Source: Cysteiniphilum halobium (GTDB taxonomy: Bacteria > Pseudomonadota > Gammaproteobacteria > Francisellales > Francisellaceae). From it: DNA of 39,715 nucleotides. Every line of letters starts with the position of its first letter. Within the stretch, counting starts at the first letter, position 1. Shown here in pieces: positions 25,437 to 34,359 of the stretch. The position numbers and the translations under genes were made by a program. Location of the stretch: assembly GCF_003574425.1 (NCBI RefSeq), contig NZ_QLIU01000034.1:1-39715 (forward strand). The letters are read 5' to 3'. Under the pieces are notes generated by a model. The model saw nothing but the letters and a program-made list of their open reading frames with translations. It did not search any database and was not told the origin of the DNA.

Positions 25437-26330
25437 ATGAATTATATCCTATTACTATTTATCGGCATTATATGGGGTGGTCAGTTTGTTTTAATTGACT
25501 TTTCTTTAACAAGTTACACACCTGAACAACTAGCACTTTTAAGAACATTTTATGCAGCTATTTTTTTAATTATATTTTGTCTATTTGCCAAAAGAAAACA
25601 GAAAAAAAGAAACATTAAAACGTGGTGTAAGGTTGCTACTATTGGGATACTTGAGGTGGTAATCCCATTTACCTTGGTAACGTGGGGCCAACAGTTTGTC
25701 TCAGGAAGTATGGCATCAATTTTGATGGGAACAATCCCATTTTTTACTATTATCTTAGTACTGTTGACACGTGTTGAGCGTGCGACAAAAGCCAAATTTA
25801 TCGGCATGCTGATAGGGTTTGTTGGCTTATTGGTTTTATTTGCCCCCGATTTAATGGCAACTGGTTTATCAAGTGCGTTATTGCCACAGTTGGCAATTAT
25901 GCTTGGTGCGTTATCATTTGCTGGAGCCTTAATCGTTATCAGAAGTTTACCTAATGAAGACGCATTTTTACTGTCACGCGATGCATTTACTATCGGCACA
26001 ATCATTATGTTGGCCATAAACCTTAGTAACGGCTCATTACAAGGCATGCATTTTGTTTTACATCCATTGATTGCATCGATTGTATTAGGCGTTTTTTGCT
26101 CGGGATTAGTTTATGTATTGTATGTCAGTTTGATTAAGCGTGCAGGCGCTGGATTTTGCTCATTATCAAATTATCTTGTGCCACTATTTGGCAGCTTATT
26201 GGGTTTTATTATTATGGGTGACCATATTAGTCTGAATATGATATTTGCCTGTTTATTAATTTTATTATCTATTGCTATTGAGCCGATTTTGGCTTTTTTA
26301 AAACGATACAGTCGGGTAAAATTAAGCTGA
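25437..26330 (+). CDS. DMT-superfamily (EamA) permease
   Basis: The 297-residue product has about ten hydrophobic spans arranged as two EamA halves, the drug/metabolite transporter fold. The start shows the usual IGIIWGGQFVLIDFSL, the first half includes ILVVIPFTLVTWGQQFVSGSMASILMG split over spans 3-4, and the second half ends with IMGDHISLNMIFACLLIL. Such proteins export or import small metabolites; the substrate cannot be told. No good ribosome site is seen, and it follows greA by 17 bases, so it may rely on read-through translation from the greA message. Confidence 0.88.
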   Translation: MNYILLLFIGIIWGGQFVLIDFSLTSYTPEQLALLRTFYAAIFLIIFCLFAKRKQKKRNIKTWCKVATIGILEVVIPFTLVTWGQQFVSGSMASILMGTIPFFTIILVLLTRVERATKAKFIGMLIGFVGLLVLFAPDLMATGLSSALLPQLAIMLGALSFAGALIVIRSLPNEDAFLLSRDAFTIGTIIMLAINLSNGSLQGMHFVLHPLIASIVLGVFCSGLVYVLYVSLIKRAGAGFCSLSNYLVPLFGSLLGFIIMGDHISLNMIFACLLILLSIAIEPILAFLKRYSRVKLS

Positions 26331-26424
26331 AGATTAGCAAACACTAAGCTATACCACTTTTAAATCATTTTATGGTATTTATCTGTGAAGTATTTTTGAA
26401 TGTAATTTTTTTTGAGGAACAATG

Positions 26425-28005
26425 ATGTCTGAATTTCTACAGGCGCTAAATAAGCGACGCACATTCGCGATTATTTCGCATCCGGATGCTGGAAAAACTA
26501 CGCTAACTGAGAAAATGTTGCTATTTGGAAACTTAATCCAGTTAGCAGGTACGGTGAAAGGTAAAAAGTCAGGTCGCCATGCGACTTCTGACTGGATGGA
26601 GCTTGAGAAACAACGTGGTATTTCAGTAACTACGTCAGTCATGCAATTCCCATATAATGGCTGTGTGGTGAATCTTTTGGACACCCCGGGACACGAGGAT
26701 TTTTCAGAGGACACTTATCGTACATTAACTGCAGTGGACTCAGCGTTGATGGTAATAGATGGGGTCAAAGGGGTTGAGGCGCGTACGATTAAATTAATGG
26801 AAGTATGTCGCTTAAGAACAACACCTATCTTAACTTTTATCAATAAGTTTGATCGTGATACGCGTGACCCGATGGAGTTGATGGATGAGGTTGAAGATAT
26901 ATTGAATATTCAATGTGCACCGATGACCTGGCCAATTGCTTCAGGTAAAGAGTTTAAAGGGGTTTATCACCTCTATAATGATGAGGTGATTCTATTTGAA
27001 ACGGGGCACGGTCACCATATTCATAATTATAAGGTAATCAAAGGACTTAATAATAGCGAGCTTGATGCAAAGATTGGTTATTTGGCAGATGAGCTAAGAG
27101 AGCAAGTTGAGCTTGTTAAAGGTGCAAGTCATGCGTTTGATTTAGAGAAATATCGACGCGGTGAGTTAACCCCTGTATTCTTTGGTACGGCATTAAGTAA
27201 CTTTGGTATTAAAGAGATGTTAGATACTTTTACTCAATATGCGCCATCGCCAACACCAAGAACCACTGATATGCGTGAAGTGCATGCAAATGAAGAGCCG
27301 TTAACAGGTTTTGTTTTTAAAATTCAAGCCAATATGGATCCGCAACATCGTGATCGAATGGCGTTTTTTCGAATCTGTTCAGGAAAATATACAAAAGGCA
27401 TGAAATTGCAGCATGTGCGTATTAATAAGCAAGTGCAGATTGCTAATGCCTTGACGTTCGTCGCCGGTGAACGTGAGTCTTTGGAGGAAGCCTATCCAGG
27501 AGATATTATCGGTTTGCATAATCATGGTACAATCCAAATTGGCGACACCTTTACGCAAGGTGAGTTACTGAAATTTACTGGGATTCCTAACTTTGCACCT
27601 GAGATTTTTAGACGTGTGCGTTTAAATGATCCATTGAAAACAAAAGCGCTTTTAAAAGGGTTAATTCAATTATCGGAAGAAGGGGCGACACAAGTATTTA
27701 GACCTTTAAATAATAATGATTTGATTCTGGGAGCAATTGGGGTATTACAGTTTGATGTCGTCGCCCATCGTTTAGAAAATGAATATGGCGTTAAATGCAG
27801 CTATGAGCAAGTCAATGTTGTTGCCTCTCGCTGGATAGAATCACATGATAAGAAAAAACTCGAGCAATTTAAAAACAAATATGCAGATAATTTAGCATTA
27901 GATGGTGGTGATCACTTGACGTATTTAGCAACAACGCGCGTTAATTTGCAAATGGCAGAAGAGCGTAACCCGGATATTCAATTCTTAGCTACAAGGGAAC
28001 ATTAA
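26425..28005 (+). CDS. prfC: Peptide chain release factor 3
   Basis: RF3 is a translational GTPase that removes RF1/RF2 from the ribosome after release. It has 526 residues from the ATG at 26425, the usual length. The G1 motif is SHPDAGKTT (about 18-26), switch I/II include [12 protein letters not shown] and [14 protein letters not shown], and G4 is NKFDRD. The C-terminal domains follow with FVAGERE and [20 protein letters not shown] at 26414-26418 fits the second of two tandem ATGs better than the first at 26422. It appears as a single gene, ending before a structured convergent gap. Confidence 0.95.
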   Translation: MSEFLQALNKRRTFAIISHPDAGKTTLTEKMLLFGNLIQLAGTVKGKKSGRHATSDWMELEKQRGISVTTSVMQFPYNGCVVNLLDTPGHEDFSEDTYRTLTAVDSALMVIDGVKGVEARTIKLMEVCRLRTTPILTFINKFDRDTRDPMELMDEVEDILNIQCAPMTWPIASGKEFKGVYHLYNDEVILFETGHGHHIHNYKVIKGLNNSELDAKIGYLADELREQVELVKGASHAFDLEKYRRGELTPVFFGTALSNFGIKEMLDTFTQYAPSPTPRTTDMREVHANEEPLTGFVFKIQANMDPQHRDRMAFFRICSGKYTKGMKLQHVRINKQVQIANALTFVAGERESLEEAYPGDIIGLHNHGTIQIGDTFTQGELLKFTGIPNFAPEIFRRVRLNDPLKTKALLKGLIQLSEEGATQVFRPLNNNDLILGAIGVLQFDVVAHRLENEYGVKCSYEQVNVVASRWIESHDKKKLEQFKNKYADNLALDGGDHLTYLATTRVNLQMAEERNPDIQFLATREH

Positions 28006-28032
28006 AAAAAAGAGGAAACAGGTAATCGACGA

Positions 28033-28083
28033 GTCACTAGATCCATTCAAGGAGGGAGGAGGGAGGAAGTTGATACTAGTGAC
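28033..28083. repeat. Inverted repeat enclosing a purine mirror repeat
   Basis: GTCACTAG at 28033-28040 is perfectly repeated in inverse as CTAGTGAC at 28076-28083. The loop contains AAGGAGGGAGGAGGGAGGAA (28049-28068), a 20-base all-purine run that reads the same backwards. It also holds several exact anti-SD matches (AAGGAGG and near copies). It lies just after prfC. Confidence 0.65.
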
Positions 28084-28134
28084 CCGCCGAAAGAGAGCGC
28101 CACTATACTAGGCTTTTTATGTGATGAAAAGGAG

Positions 28135-28158
28135 TTTTTTGTAAATATTTACAAAAAA
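28135..28158. terminator. 24-base AT palindrome between convergent genes
   Basis: TTTTTTGTAAAT is followed directly by its exact reverse complement ATTTACAAAAAA. With A-runs and T-runs on both sides it could end transcription in either direction between prfC and the Sel1 gene, although the stem has only two G-C pairs. Confidence 0.4.
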
Positions 28159-28184
28159 TACAAATTGATAATAACTTAAGAGGC

Positions 28185-28757
28185 TTAGAAAAATGGCAGT
28201 GCATCTAAACTTATGCTAATACCATTAGCGCGTGCGTGGCGTAACCAGTAGTGTGACTTAAAGAGATCTGTTGGTACACCAATACCTTTTCTATACATGT
28301 ATGCTAAATAAATTTGTGCTTCAGGATAGTCATTTTTGGCTGCTTTTTCAATCCAATAAAAGCCAACAGCAGGGTTCGATTGAACACCTAAGCCTTGAAA
28401 ATACATAAGTCCAAGCTTAAATTGTGCTTCAGCGTAACCCGTAGCTGCTGAGTACTGAATATAATCAACGGCTTTATCTATATTGTTGCCACCTGACTGA
28501 CTAATTTGTTTGCTGTATTCAACACCCTTATCATAGGCAGCTTTAGGACTGAGTTGTGTGTAGTTAATATGTTCATTATCGATTGAATTTTTGGCAGTTG
28601 CGGGTTTATTATGGATTGTGTTTGATGTGCTCTCTAGCTTGCTACTGGTAAGAGCATGTGCATCGTTATGGTATAGTACAGTGACGCCTAGAATAATGGC
28701 AAATATGGCGATAATAACACCGATCCAGACTGAAAGATGATTTTTAATAAGCTTCAT
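28185..28757 (-). CDS. Sel1-repeat protein with N-terminal membrane anchor
   Basis: The 190-residue product has one membrane span near the N-terminus (about 8-29) and about three Sel1/TPR-like repeats after a polar linker: AAYDKGVEYSKQI..., AEAQFKLGLMYFQGLGV and PEAQIYLAYMYRKGIGVPTD. Sel1 repeats fold as helical pairs and mediate protein-protein contacts in the periplasm. No enzymatic domain is present. The ATG at 28757 is chosen because GGAG lies 9 bases upstream; a longer frame reaches 28781. It is 30 bases after folD in the same direction, so co-transcription is possible. Partner unknown. Confidence 0.85.
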   Translation of the reverse strand: MKLIKNHLSVWIGVIIAIFAIILGVTVLYHNDAHALTSSKLESTSNTIHNKPATAKNSIDNEHINYTQLSPKAAYDKGVEYSKQISQSGGNNIDKAVDYIQYSAATGYAEAQFKLGLMYFQGLGVQSNPAVGFYWIEKAAKNDYPEAQIYLAYMYRKGIGVPTDLFKSHYWLRHARANGISISLDALPFF

Positions 28758-28787
28758 GTATGTTTGCTCCAAACTTCTCACAAATTA

Positions 28788-29645
28788 TTATGCCTTGCTA
28801 TGTAAATACTCACAAGCAAATAACGTGTTTTCTAGTAAAGTAGCAATTGTCATAGGACCTACACCTCCAGGAACTGGAGTAATAAAAGCAGCGTTTTCAA
28901 TGGCATTGACAAAATCAACATCACCAACAATACGACCATCATCTAAGCGATTAATACCAACATCGATAACTACAGCACCTTTTTTTAACCAATGTCCTTT
29001 GATAAAGTGGGGTTTACCAACTGCAGCAACAACGATATCAGCGCGTGCTAAATGCTCGGTTAGATCATTAGTAAAACGATGACAAGTAGTGACTGTAGAG
29101 CCGGCTAATAGGAGCTCCATCAACATTGGACGCCCAACAATATTAGACGCGCCAACGATTACTGCATGCTTACCTTTAAAGTTGTCAATAACAGACGCCA
29201 ATAGCGTCATAACGCCTTTTGGGGTGCATGGACGTAAAAGTGGATTTCGCTGCATTAGTTTGCCAATATTATAAGGATGAAATCCATCAACATCTTTATC
29301 AGGGCGAATTGCTTCAAGCACTTTTTCAGCATCGATATGTGGAGGAAGTGGTAATTGCACCAGTATGCCATCAATTGTAGGGTCATTATTAAGTTGATTA
29401 ATAAGGTTGAATAGCTCGCTATTACTCGTATTTTCATTCAGGTCATAGTTTAAGGATAAAAAGCCCACCTCTTCACATGCTTTACGTTTATTATTGACAT
29501 AAATTTGTGAGGCAGGGTTATTACCGACAATAATAACAGCCAATCCAGGAATACGCTTGTTTTGCTCTTTTAGTTGATCAACTTGTCGTTTAATCTTGAG
29601 TCTGATTTCTTGCGCTTTCTTTTTGCCGTCAATAATCTGTGCCAT
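28788..29645 (-). CDS. folD: Methylenetetrahydrofolate dehydrogenase/cyclohydrolase FolD
   Basis: FolD is a bifunctional enzyme interconverting 5,10-methylene-, 5,10-methenyl- and 10-formyl-tetrahydrofolate with NADP. The length of 285 residues is usual. The substrate-site Tyr49 and catalytic Lys53 are in [16 protein letters not shown], the second signature is [10 protein letters not shown], and the dinucleotide-binding loop is [13 protein letters not shown]. The C-terminal family motif [18 protein letters not shown] is intact. It is divergent from the RND operon. Confidence 0.95.
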   Translation of the reverse strand: MAQIIDGKKKAQEIRLKIKRQVDQLKEQNKRIPGLAVIIVGNNPASQIYVNNKRKACEEVGFLSLNYDLNENTSNSELFNLINQLNNDPTIDGILVQLPLPPHIDAEKVLEAIRPDKDVDGFHPYNIGKLMQRNPLLRPCTPKGVMTLLASVIDNFKGKHAVIVGASNIVGRPMLMELLLAGSTVTTCHRFTNDLTEHLARADIVVAAVGKPHFIKGHWLKKGAVVIDVGINRLDDGRIVGDVDFVNAIENAAFITPVPGGVGPMTIATLLENTLFACEYLHSKA

Positions 29646-29804
29646 AGCATAGGTTCCTGTTTTCTATTTTTCTATAGGCTTAATTTTGTAGTACATGATA
29701 GACAATTCACACCTTATTTTAAACAACATTTGTTAATGTTCTTGAATCGTACCAAAAGATCGTCTAGTTTAAGCAATAGTGCTTTATATCATTGGTTTTG
29801 ATGA

Positions 29805-30851
29805 ATGAAAAAACATATTATTTTTGGGATTGTGACGGCTGTCTTGTTATTAATCGTTATTTATTTTTTGTTTTTAGCAACTGCTAAAAAAGAGGTGAGT
29901 TTCCATGTTGAGCCAACAGGCGTGATGGTGGCAGTTGCTAATGAACACAATATTCCATTATCAGCTAAAGGAACAGGTCTGTTGATAGCACCAAATACCG
30001 TGACACTTAAATCACAGATTGCAGGGATTATTAGCAGCATTGATTTTATTAGTGGGCAATATGTCAAAGAAGGGCAACTATTGATGACTTTGGATGATAC
30101 CAAACAAATGGCAGATGTGAATTCTACCTTAGCAGATTTTACAAAATCTAAGGCGCAATATAAGCGAACGGACACCTTGTATAAGGAGAACAATGCTGTT
30201 TCACAAAGTGAGCTGGATAATGCCAAGGCAAGTTACATGCAGACAAAAGCGCAATATGATGCCGCGTTATATCAGCTATCCAATACCAAAATCGTCGCAC
30301 CTTTTAGCGGATATTTGACTTTAACGACTTTAGCAAAAGGTAGTTATGTTTCAGCTGGAGACACCTTAGTATCATTGGTGGATAAAGAAAATTTACAATT
30401 ACAATACGCATTACCTGAGTCTTATGCTAGTAGTATTAAGATTGGTCAAACTGTCGATTTCAGGGTTGATGCATTTCCAGGGCAAGTTTTTCATGCTAAG
30501 GTTGATTATATCTCGCCTGATGTTTCAGATGATAATTTAACTTTCACCGTACGCGCTGTTTTTAAAAACACGGATAATCTCTTAAGTCCAGGTATGAGTG
30601 TTTATGTCTCACAAATTATCAAAGAGAATAATATGGTATTAGCGGTGCCAGAAAGCGCATTAAGCGCACAAAGTGGCGGTTTTATTGTGTATGTTATTGT
30701 TGATAATAAAGCCAAAATGGTACCGGTACAAATTGGACAAATTAACAAAGGTTATGTCAGTATTTTAGAGGGTTTAAATAAAGGGCAAGAAGTGATTGTC
30801 TCTTCTGAAGGTAATATTTCCGATGGTGTTGCCGTTAAGGTGGAGAAATAA
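29805..30851 (+). CDS. RND efflux periplasmic adaptor protein
   Basis: This membrane fusion protein connects an RND pump to an outer-membrane channel. The 348-residue product has one N-terminal membrane anchor (about 5-26, not a lipobox), a lipoyl half (ITLKSQIAGIISSIDFISGQYVKEGQ-type region near 65-90), a short coiled-coil hairpin (about 105-155), the second lipoyl half KIVAPFSGYLTL and a beta-barrel domain with LSPGMSV. The ATG has no strong ribosome site. Its stop codon abuts the pump's ATG, so the two are translationally coupled. No regulator gene is next to it. A dyad AACATT-TGTT-AATGTT (29725-29740) in the divergent gap to folD could be an operator. Confidence 0.9.
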   Translation: MKKHIIFGIVTAVLLLIVIYFLFLATAKKEVSFHVEPTGVMVAVANEHNIPLSAKGTGLLIAPNTVTLKSQIAGIISSIDFISGQYVKEGQLLMTLDDTKQMADVNSTLADFTKSKAQYKRTDTLYKENNAVSQSELDNAKASYMQTKAQYDAALYQLSNTKIVAPFSGYLTLTTLAKGSYVSAGDTLVSLVDKENLQLQYALPESYASSIKIGQTVDFRVDAFPGQVFHAKVDYISPDVSDDNLTFTVRAVFKNTDNLLSPGMSVYVSQIIKENNMVLAVPESALSAQSGGFIVYVIVDNKAKMVPVQIGQINKGYVSILEGLNKGQEVIVSSEGNISDGVAVKVEK

Positions 30852-33800
30852 ATGAAGCTGCCTGAGATTTGTATTAAGCGCCCGGTATTGTCATTTGTAC
30901 TTAATGCCATATTGGTGCTATGTGGTTTATTGAGTTTTAGTTATGTTAAGTTGCAATTTGAACCAACAATATTTAAGCCGGTATTAATGATTCAAACGAA
31001 TTATCCAGGGGCTAGTGCTGATGTGGTTCAAAAAGATGTTACCCAACAACTTGTTGCAGCAATCTCAGGGACTGAAAATCTAAGCTACATTGAAGCAACA
31101 TCAATGCAGGATCAAAGTCAGATTAAACTTAACTTTGGTAATATTGATCAGGAGAAATTCATTACTGCACAATCTGAGGTGATGCGTGATATTGCTGGTG
31201 TTGATTTGCCACAAAATGCGCAAACGCCGCAGATTAAACAGCGTGGTGATGGCTCTCAAGTCATGCTTATTGGTTTCCAAGATAGTAATCGCTCGACGGA
31301 AAGTCTGACATCATATATCAATGATACGATTACCAAACAATTGGCACAGATTCCAGGGGTGGGTGACGTGCAGGTCTATTCCGAAGGCTCAGCACTACGT
31401 ATAGAGCTTGACCCCAAGGCAATGGCAATTTTAAAAATCTCAGCAATTGATGTTGTGAATAAACTAGAACAACTTAACCGTAATGTCTCTGCGGGACAGT
31501 TGATTACCAGTAATAATACCTATACGATTAACGTCGATAGTGCATTAGATAATATTAGTAAGTTTGAAAATCTGATTATTGCTAAACATAACGGCAAATT
31601 AATTTATTTAAAACAAATTGCTAAAATATATCTGGGTAATTTATCACTTGCCAATGGCTCAATTAGTATTATTGATGGTAAGCCAGGGGTGGTGGTCAAT
31701 GTATCACAAACCAGTGATGCTAATCCAATTGAGGTTGCCAATGCAGTCGCAAAAGCCGTTAAACAAATGCAAGGCTCATTGCCGCCGGGGATGAAAGCCA
31801 GTGTACTCTTTAATGTGGCAACATCGCTTAAAGCCTCCTTATATGAAGTGATTAAGACGATTATTGAGGCGATTATTCTAGTGTCATTCATCTCTTTATT
31901 GTTTTTAGGACGCTTTAGAGCGGCACTTGTGCCGATTGTTACCTTGCCAGTGTGCTTGATTGGTGTGTTTGTGATTATCTGGCCGTTGGGCTTTAGTATC
32001 AATATGATGACGCTACTTGCCATTGTGCTGGCGGTAGGGCTTGTAGTTGACGATGCGATTGTTGTGCTTGAGAACTGCTATCGCTATATGCAAAAGGGCT
32101 ATAATGCGTTTGAGGCAGCGATTTTAGGTAGTAAAGAAATCGGCTTTGCGATTATTGGTATGACAATTACACTGGTTGCTGTCTATATCCCAATTGCATT
32201 TATGAATGATAAGTCAGCTGTGTTCTTTCGCGAATTTGCCTTTACCTTAGCCGCAAGCGTTTTAATCTCAGGCTTTGTCGCTTTGACACTGTCGCCGACG
32301 ATGTGTGCACACACCTTAGGTCATGCAAAAGAAAGCCGCTATGAGAAATTTGTTAGCAGATTGTTTGCAGGTTGTGAAAAGGCGTATAAAAAATCACTGC
32401 ATTTTGTATTGCAAGTACGCTTTTGGGTCATTGCTATTTTTATTATTTTAATTATTGCAGGTATAGGTTTGTTTCGCTCGATGCCAACGGCATTGCAACC
32501 CAATGATACCATTGGTGTGGTGGGCGTAAATATCGTTGGGCAAAGTAACGCAAGCTCAGACTTTATTATGCAAAAGCTTGATGAAATACAAAGTAAGTTA
32601 CCAAGTAAGGTGTTTGATCACTCTTTTGGGTTTGTTGATACGCAAAGTGGGCAAACATCTGGTTTTTCAATGAATATTCTAAAAGAAGATCAAGTAACGA
32701 ATGCTTATAAAGTAGCACAAGAACTAAATGGGATTATTAAAAATACCCAAGGTATACAAGGTAGCAGTTGGGTGTTTCCCTTATCAGGGCGTAATCAGTC
32801 CGGTGATGGTGATATTCAAATGTATCTATTGAGTATGGATGACTATCAAACCCTTTATAAAAAGGCCGAAAGTCTAATCAATATGCTCGAGAAGCTACCA
32901 GGTATCTCGTATGCAAGTATAGGCAGTGCTGCAGATAGTGGGCAATTTGATATGAAGATCAACTATACTAATGCCGCATTGTTAGATGTCGATCCTGCGA
33001 ATATCCAAACCATATTAAACATTATGTTTGGTGGCTGGCAGTTGTCACGTGATTATGAAACCGGTGGTGAGAGTTTCCCTATTTATGTGCAATTGCCAAA
33101 AAAAGATCTCAAGAGTTTTGGTGTGTTAAATCGTTTATATATCAAAACCGATTCAGGTGGTTGGGTGCAATTAGGGCGTTTAGTGAGTATCTCACCGGTG
33201 GTAAAAATTCCTTATTTGACTACGTATAATCAAATGCATGCAATGTCAATTAGTGTTAATTTACAGCCAAATGCTTCGATGGGACAAGTGGTAGAGCAAA
33301 TCAAAGCGATTACTGAACAGCTATTGCCTGGTACAAGTTTGGCATTTAAAGGAGATGCTAAAGATATGCTTGAGGGCAATAACAGTATGATCATTATTTT
33401 TATCGCAGGGCTTTTATTTATTTATCTTGTTCTTGCAGCATTGTTTGAGAGTTTTATAGATCCGTTTATTATTCTCTTAACCGTGCCATTATGTGTGATT
33501 GGTGCGTTACTTGGACTTAAACTCATAGGAGGAACATTAAATATCTATACAGATATTGGTTTAATTACTTTAATTGGTCTTGTATCCAAACATGGTGTGT
33601 TGATTGTACAATTCTCTAATGAGTTATTAGCTAAAGGTGTGGCATTAAATGAAGCGGTGATTAAAGGGGCTGGAACACGTTTGCGTCCAATACTCATGAC
33701 CTCTGCAACAATGATTTTAGGAGCTATTCCATTGTTGCTAAGTACGGGAGTGGGGGAGCATGCGCGCCAACAAATTGGTATGGTTATTGTTGCAGGGTTG

Positions 33801-33875
33801 TTATTAGGATCATTATTTTCATTATTTATCGTGCCAGTAGCTTATCAACTATTGAAATCGATAAGACATAGATAG
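30852..33875 (+). CDS. RND efflux pump, HAE1 type
   Basis: This is an inner-membrane proton/drug antiporter of the AcrB/MexF group with 1,007 residues, close to the family norm. It has 12 expected spans and two large periplasmic loops. The proton-relay pair is Asp400-Asp401 in GLVVDDAIVVLEN, and the partner lysine is Lys913 in SKHGVLIVQF. The C-terminal span ARQQIGMVIVAGLLLGSLFSLF is typical of the family. It starts immediately after the adaptor's TAA, with GGAG inside the adaptor end as ribosome site. The outer-membrane partner is not encoded nearby. Substrates cannot be predicted. Confidence 0.95.
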   Translation: MKLPEICIKRPVLSFVLNAILVLCGLLSFSYVKLQFEPTIFKPVLMIQTNYPGASADVVQKDVTQQLVAAISGTENLSYIEATSMQDQSQIKLNFGNIDQEKFITAQSEVMRDIAGVDLPQNAQTPQIKQRGDGSQVMLIGFQDSNRSTESLTSYINDTITKQLAQIPGVGDVQVYSEGSALRIELDPKAMAILKISAIDVVNKLEQLNRNVSAGQLITSNNTYTINVDSALDNISKFENLIIAKHNGKLIYLKQIAKIYLGNLSLANGSISIIDGKPGVVVNVSQTSDANPIEVANAVAKAVKQMQGSLPPGMKASVLFNVATSLKASLYEVIKTIIEAIILVSFISLLFLGRFRAALVPIVTLPVCLIGVFVIIWPLGFSINMMTLLAIVLAVGLVVDDAIVVLENCYRYMQKGYNAFEAAILGSKEIGFAIIGMTITLVAVYIPIAFMNDKSAVFFREFAFTLAASVLISGFVALTLSPTMCAHTLGHAKESRYEKFVSRLFAGCEKAYKKSLHFVLQVRFWVIAIFIILIIAGIGLFRSMPTALQPNDTIGVVGVNIVGQSNASSDFIMQKLDEIQSKLPSKVFDHSFGFVDTQSGQTSGFSMNILKEDQVTNAYKVAQELNGIIKNTQGIQGSSWVFPLSGRNQSGDGDIQMYLLSMDDYQTLYKKAESLINMLEKLPGISYASIGSAADSGQFDMKINYTNAALLDVDPANIQTILNIMFGGWQLSRDYETGGESFPIYVQLPKKDLKSFGVLNRLYIKTDSGGWVQLGRLVSISPVVKIPYLTTYNQMHAMSISVNLQPNASMGQVVEQIKAITEQLLPGTSLAFKGDAKDMLEGNNSMIIIFIAGLLFIYLVLAALFESFIDPFIILLTVPLCVIGALLGLKLIGGTLNIYTDIGLITLIGLVSKHGVLIVQFSNELLAKGVALNEAVIKGAGTRLRPILMTSATMILGAIPLLLSTGVGEHARQQIGMVIVAGLLLGSLFSLFIVPVAYQLLKSIRHR

Positions 33876-33920
33876 TTCAGGCCAAGACCTGCTACGCATT
33901 TCAAAAGCAGAGTATGTATA

Positions 33921-33994
33921 GTGATTCCAGTATATAACTGATCAACCGTGACTTTGATGGCCTATTGCTCCGGAACTTGCGCTGTGGGCCAGTA
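33921..33994 (+). repeat. Left copy of long inverted repeat (LIR)
   Basis: This stretch starts GTGATTCCAGTATATAAC, continues with ATCAACCGTGAC, and ends with a 31-base block at 33959-33989 that opens GGCCTATTGCTCCGGAAC and closes GCGCTGTGGGC. The reverse complement of the same sequence lies at 39560-39662. The 31-base block is identical in both copies. The rest differs at only a few bases, apart from about 30 bases missing here. Confidence 0.88.
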
Positions 33995-34004
33995 TGGGTT
34001 AATT

Positions 34005-34308
34005 TCATATAGAAAAATCATCAATGACATCGTCATACTTCCCTTATGTATCTGTTAACGATAGCCTTGAGTATATCTCCAAAGATTCACGTTTTGAATG
34101 CCCCGAGTAAAGTTGAATAAAAGCATCATCAATATTTTATTTTTTAACCACGTGAATAAAAATGCCTAAGCTTATGTGCCGAGATTGAATGTGCTAATTT
34201 GATTTTCACAAGCTCACTGACTCGAACGCCTGTATATAAAAGGGCTTTAGTGATAAGAATATGTTTTGAATCCTTCGTTTCCCATATCAATTGAAAGTTA
34301 AAACTAGA
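34005..34308 (-). pseudogene. Decayed tyrosine recombinase (phage integrase/Xer family)
   Basis: Leftward translation from 34308 gives the first catalytic-arginine block, KALLYTGVRVSELVKIKL. It jumps, with the central catalytic region missing, to the HxxR block SAHKLRHFYSRG and a stop at 34144-34146. After a frame change, translation gives the C-terminal block [20 protein letters not shown], with the conserved GH and the nucleophile Tyr in EIYSRLS. An in-frame stop then precedes GKYDDVIDDF, the usual end of this recombinase group. There is thus an internal deletion, a frame change and at least two stops. Its 3' end is about 10 bases from the left long inverted repeat. Confidence 0.85.
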
Positions 34309-34359
34309 TCACTTACAATGCCAAACATCAATATAATGACTTAACTTCAGAGCAAAGGA

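Larger units (their letters stand above)
33876..34359. other. Mobility scar between RND pump and Rhs genes
   Basis: These 484 bases hold the left long inverted repeat and a broken leftward tyrosine recombinase, both listed separately. A TATAAT at 34332-34337 may be the -10 for the Rhs genes, but no good -35 is seen. Confidence 0.55.

Noticed and set aside
25550-26047. Reverse-strand 165-codon frame inside the EamA permease gene
   Set aside because: It lies wholly within a clear ten-span transporter gene and has no ribosome site or recognisable pattern.
28756-29274. Forward-strand frames antisense to folD
   Set aside because: They are shadows of a well-conserved enzyme gene with intact motifs on the other strand.
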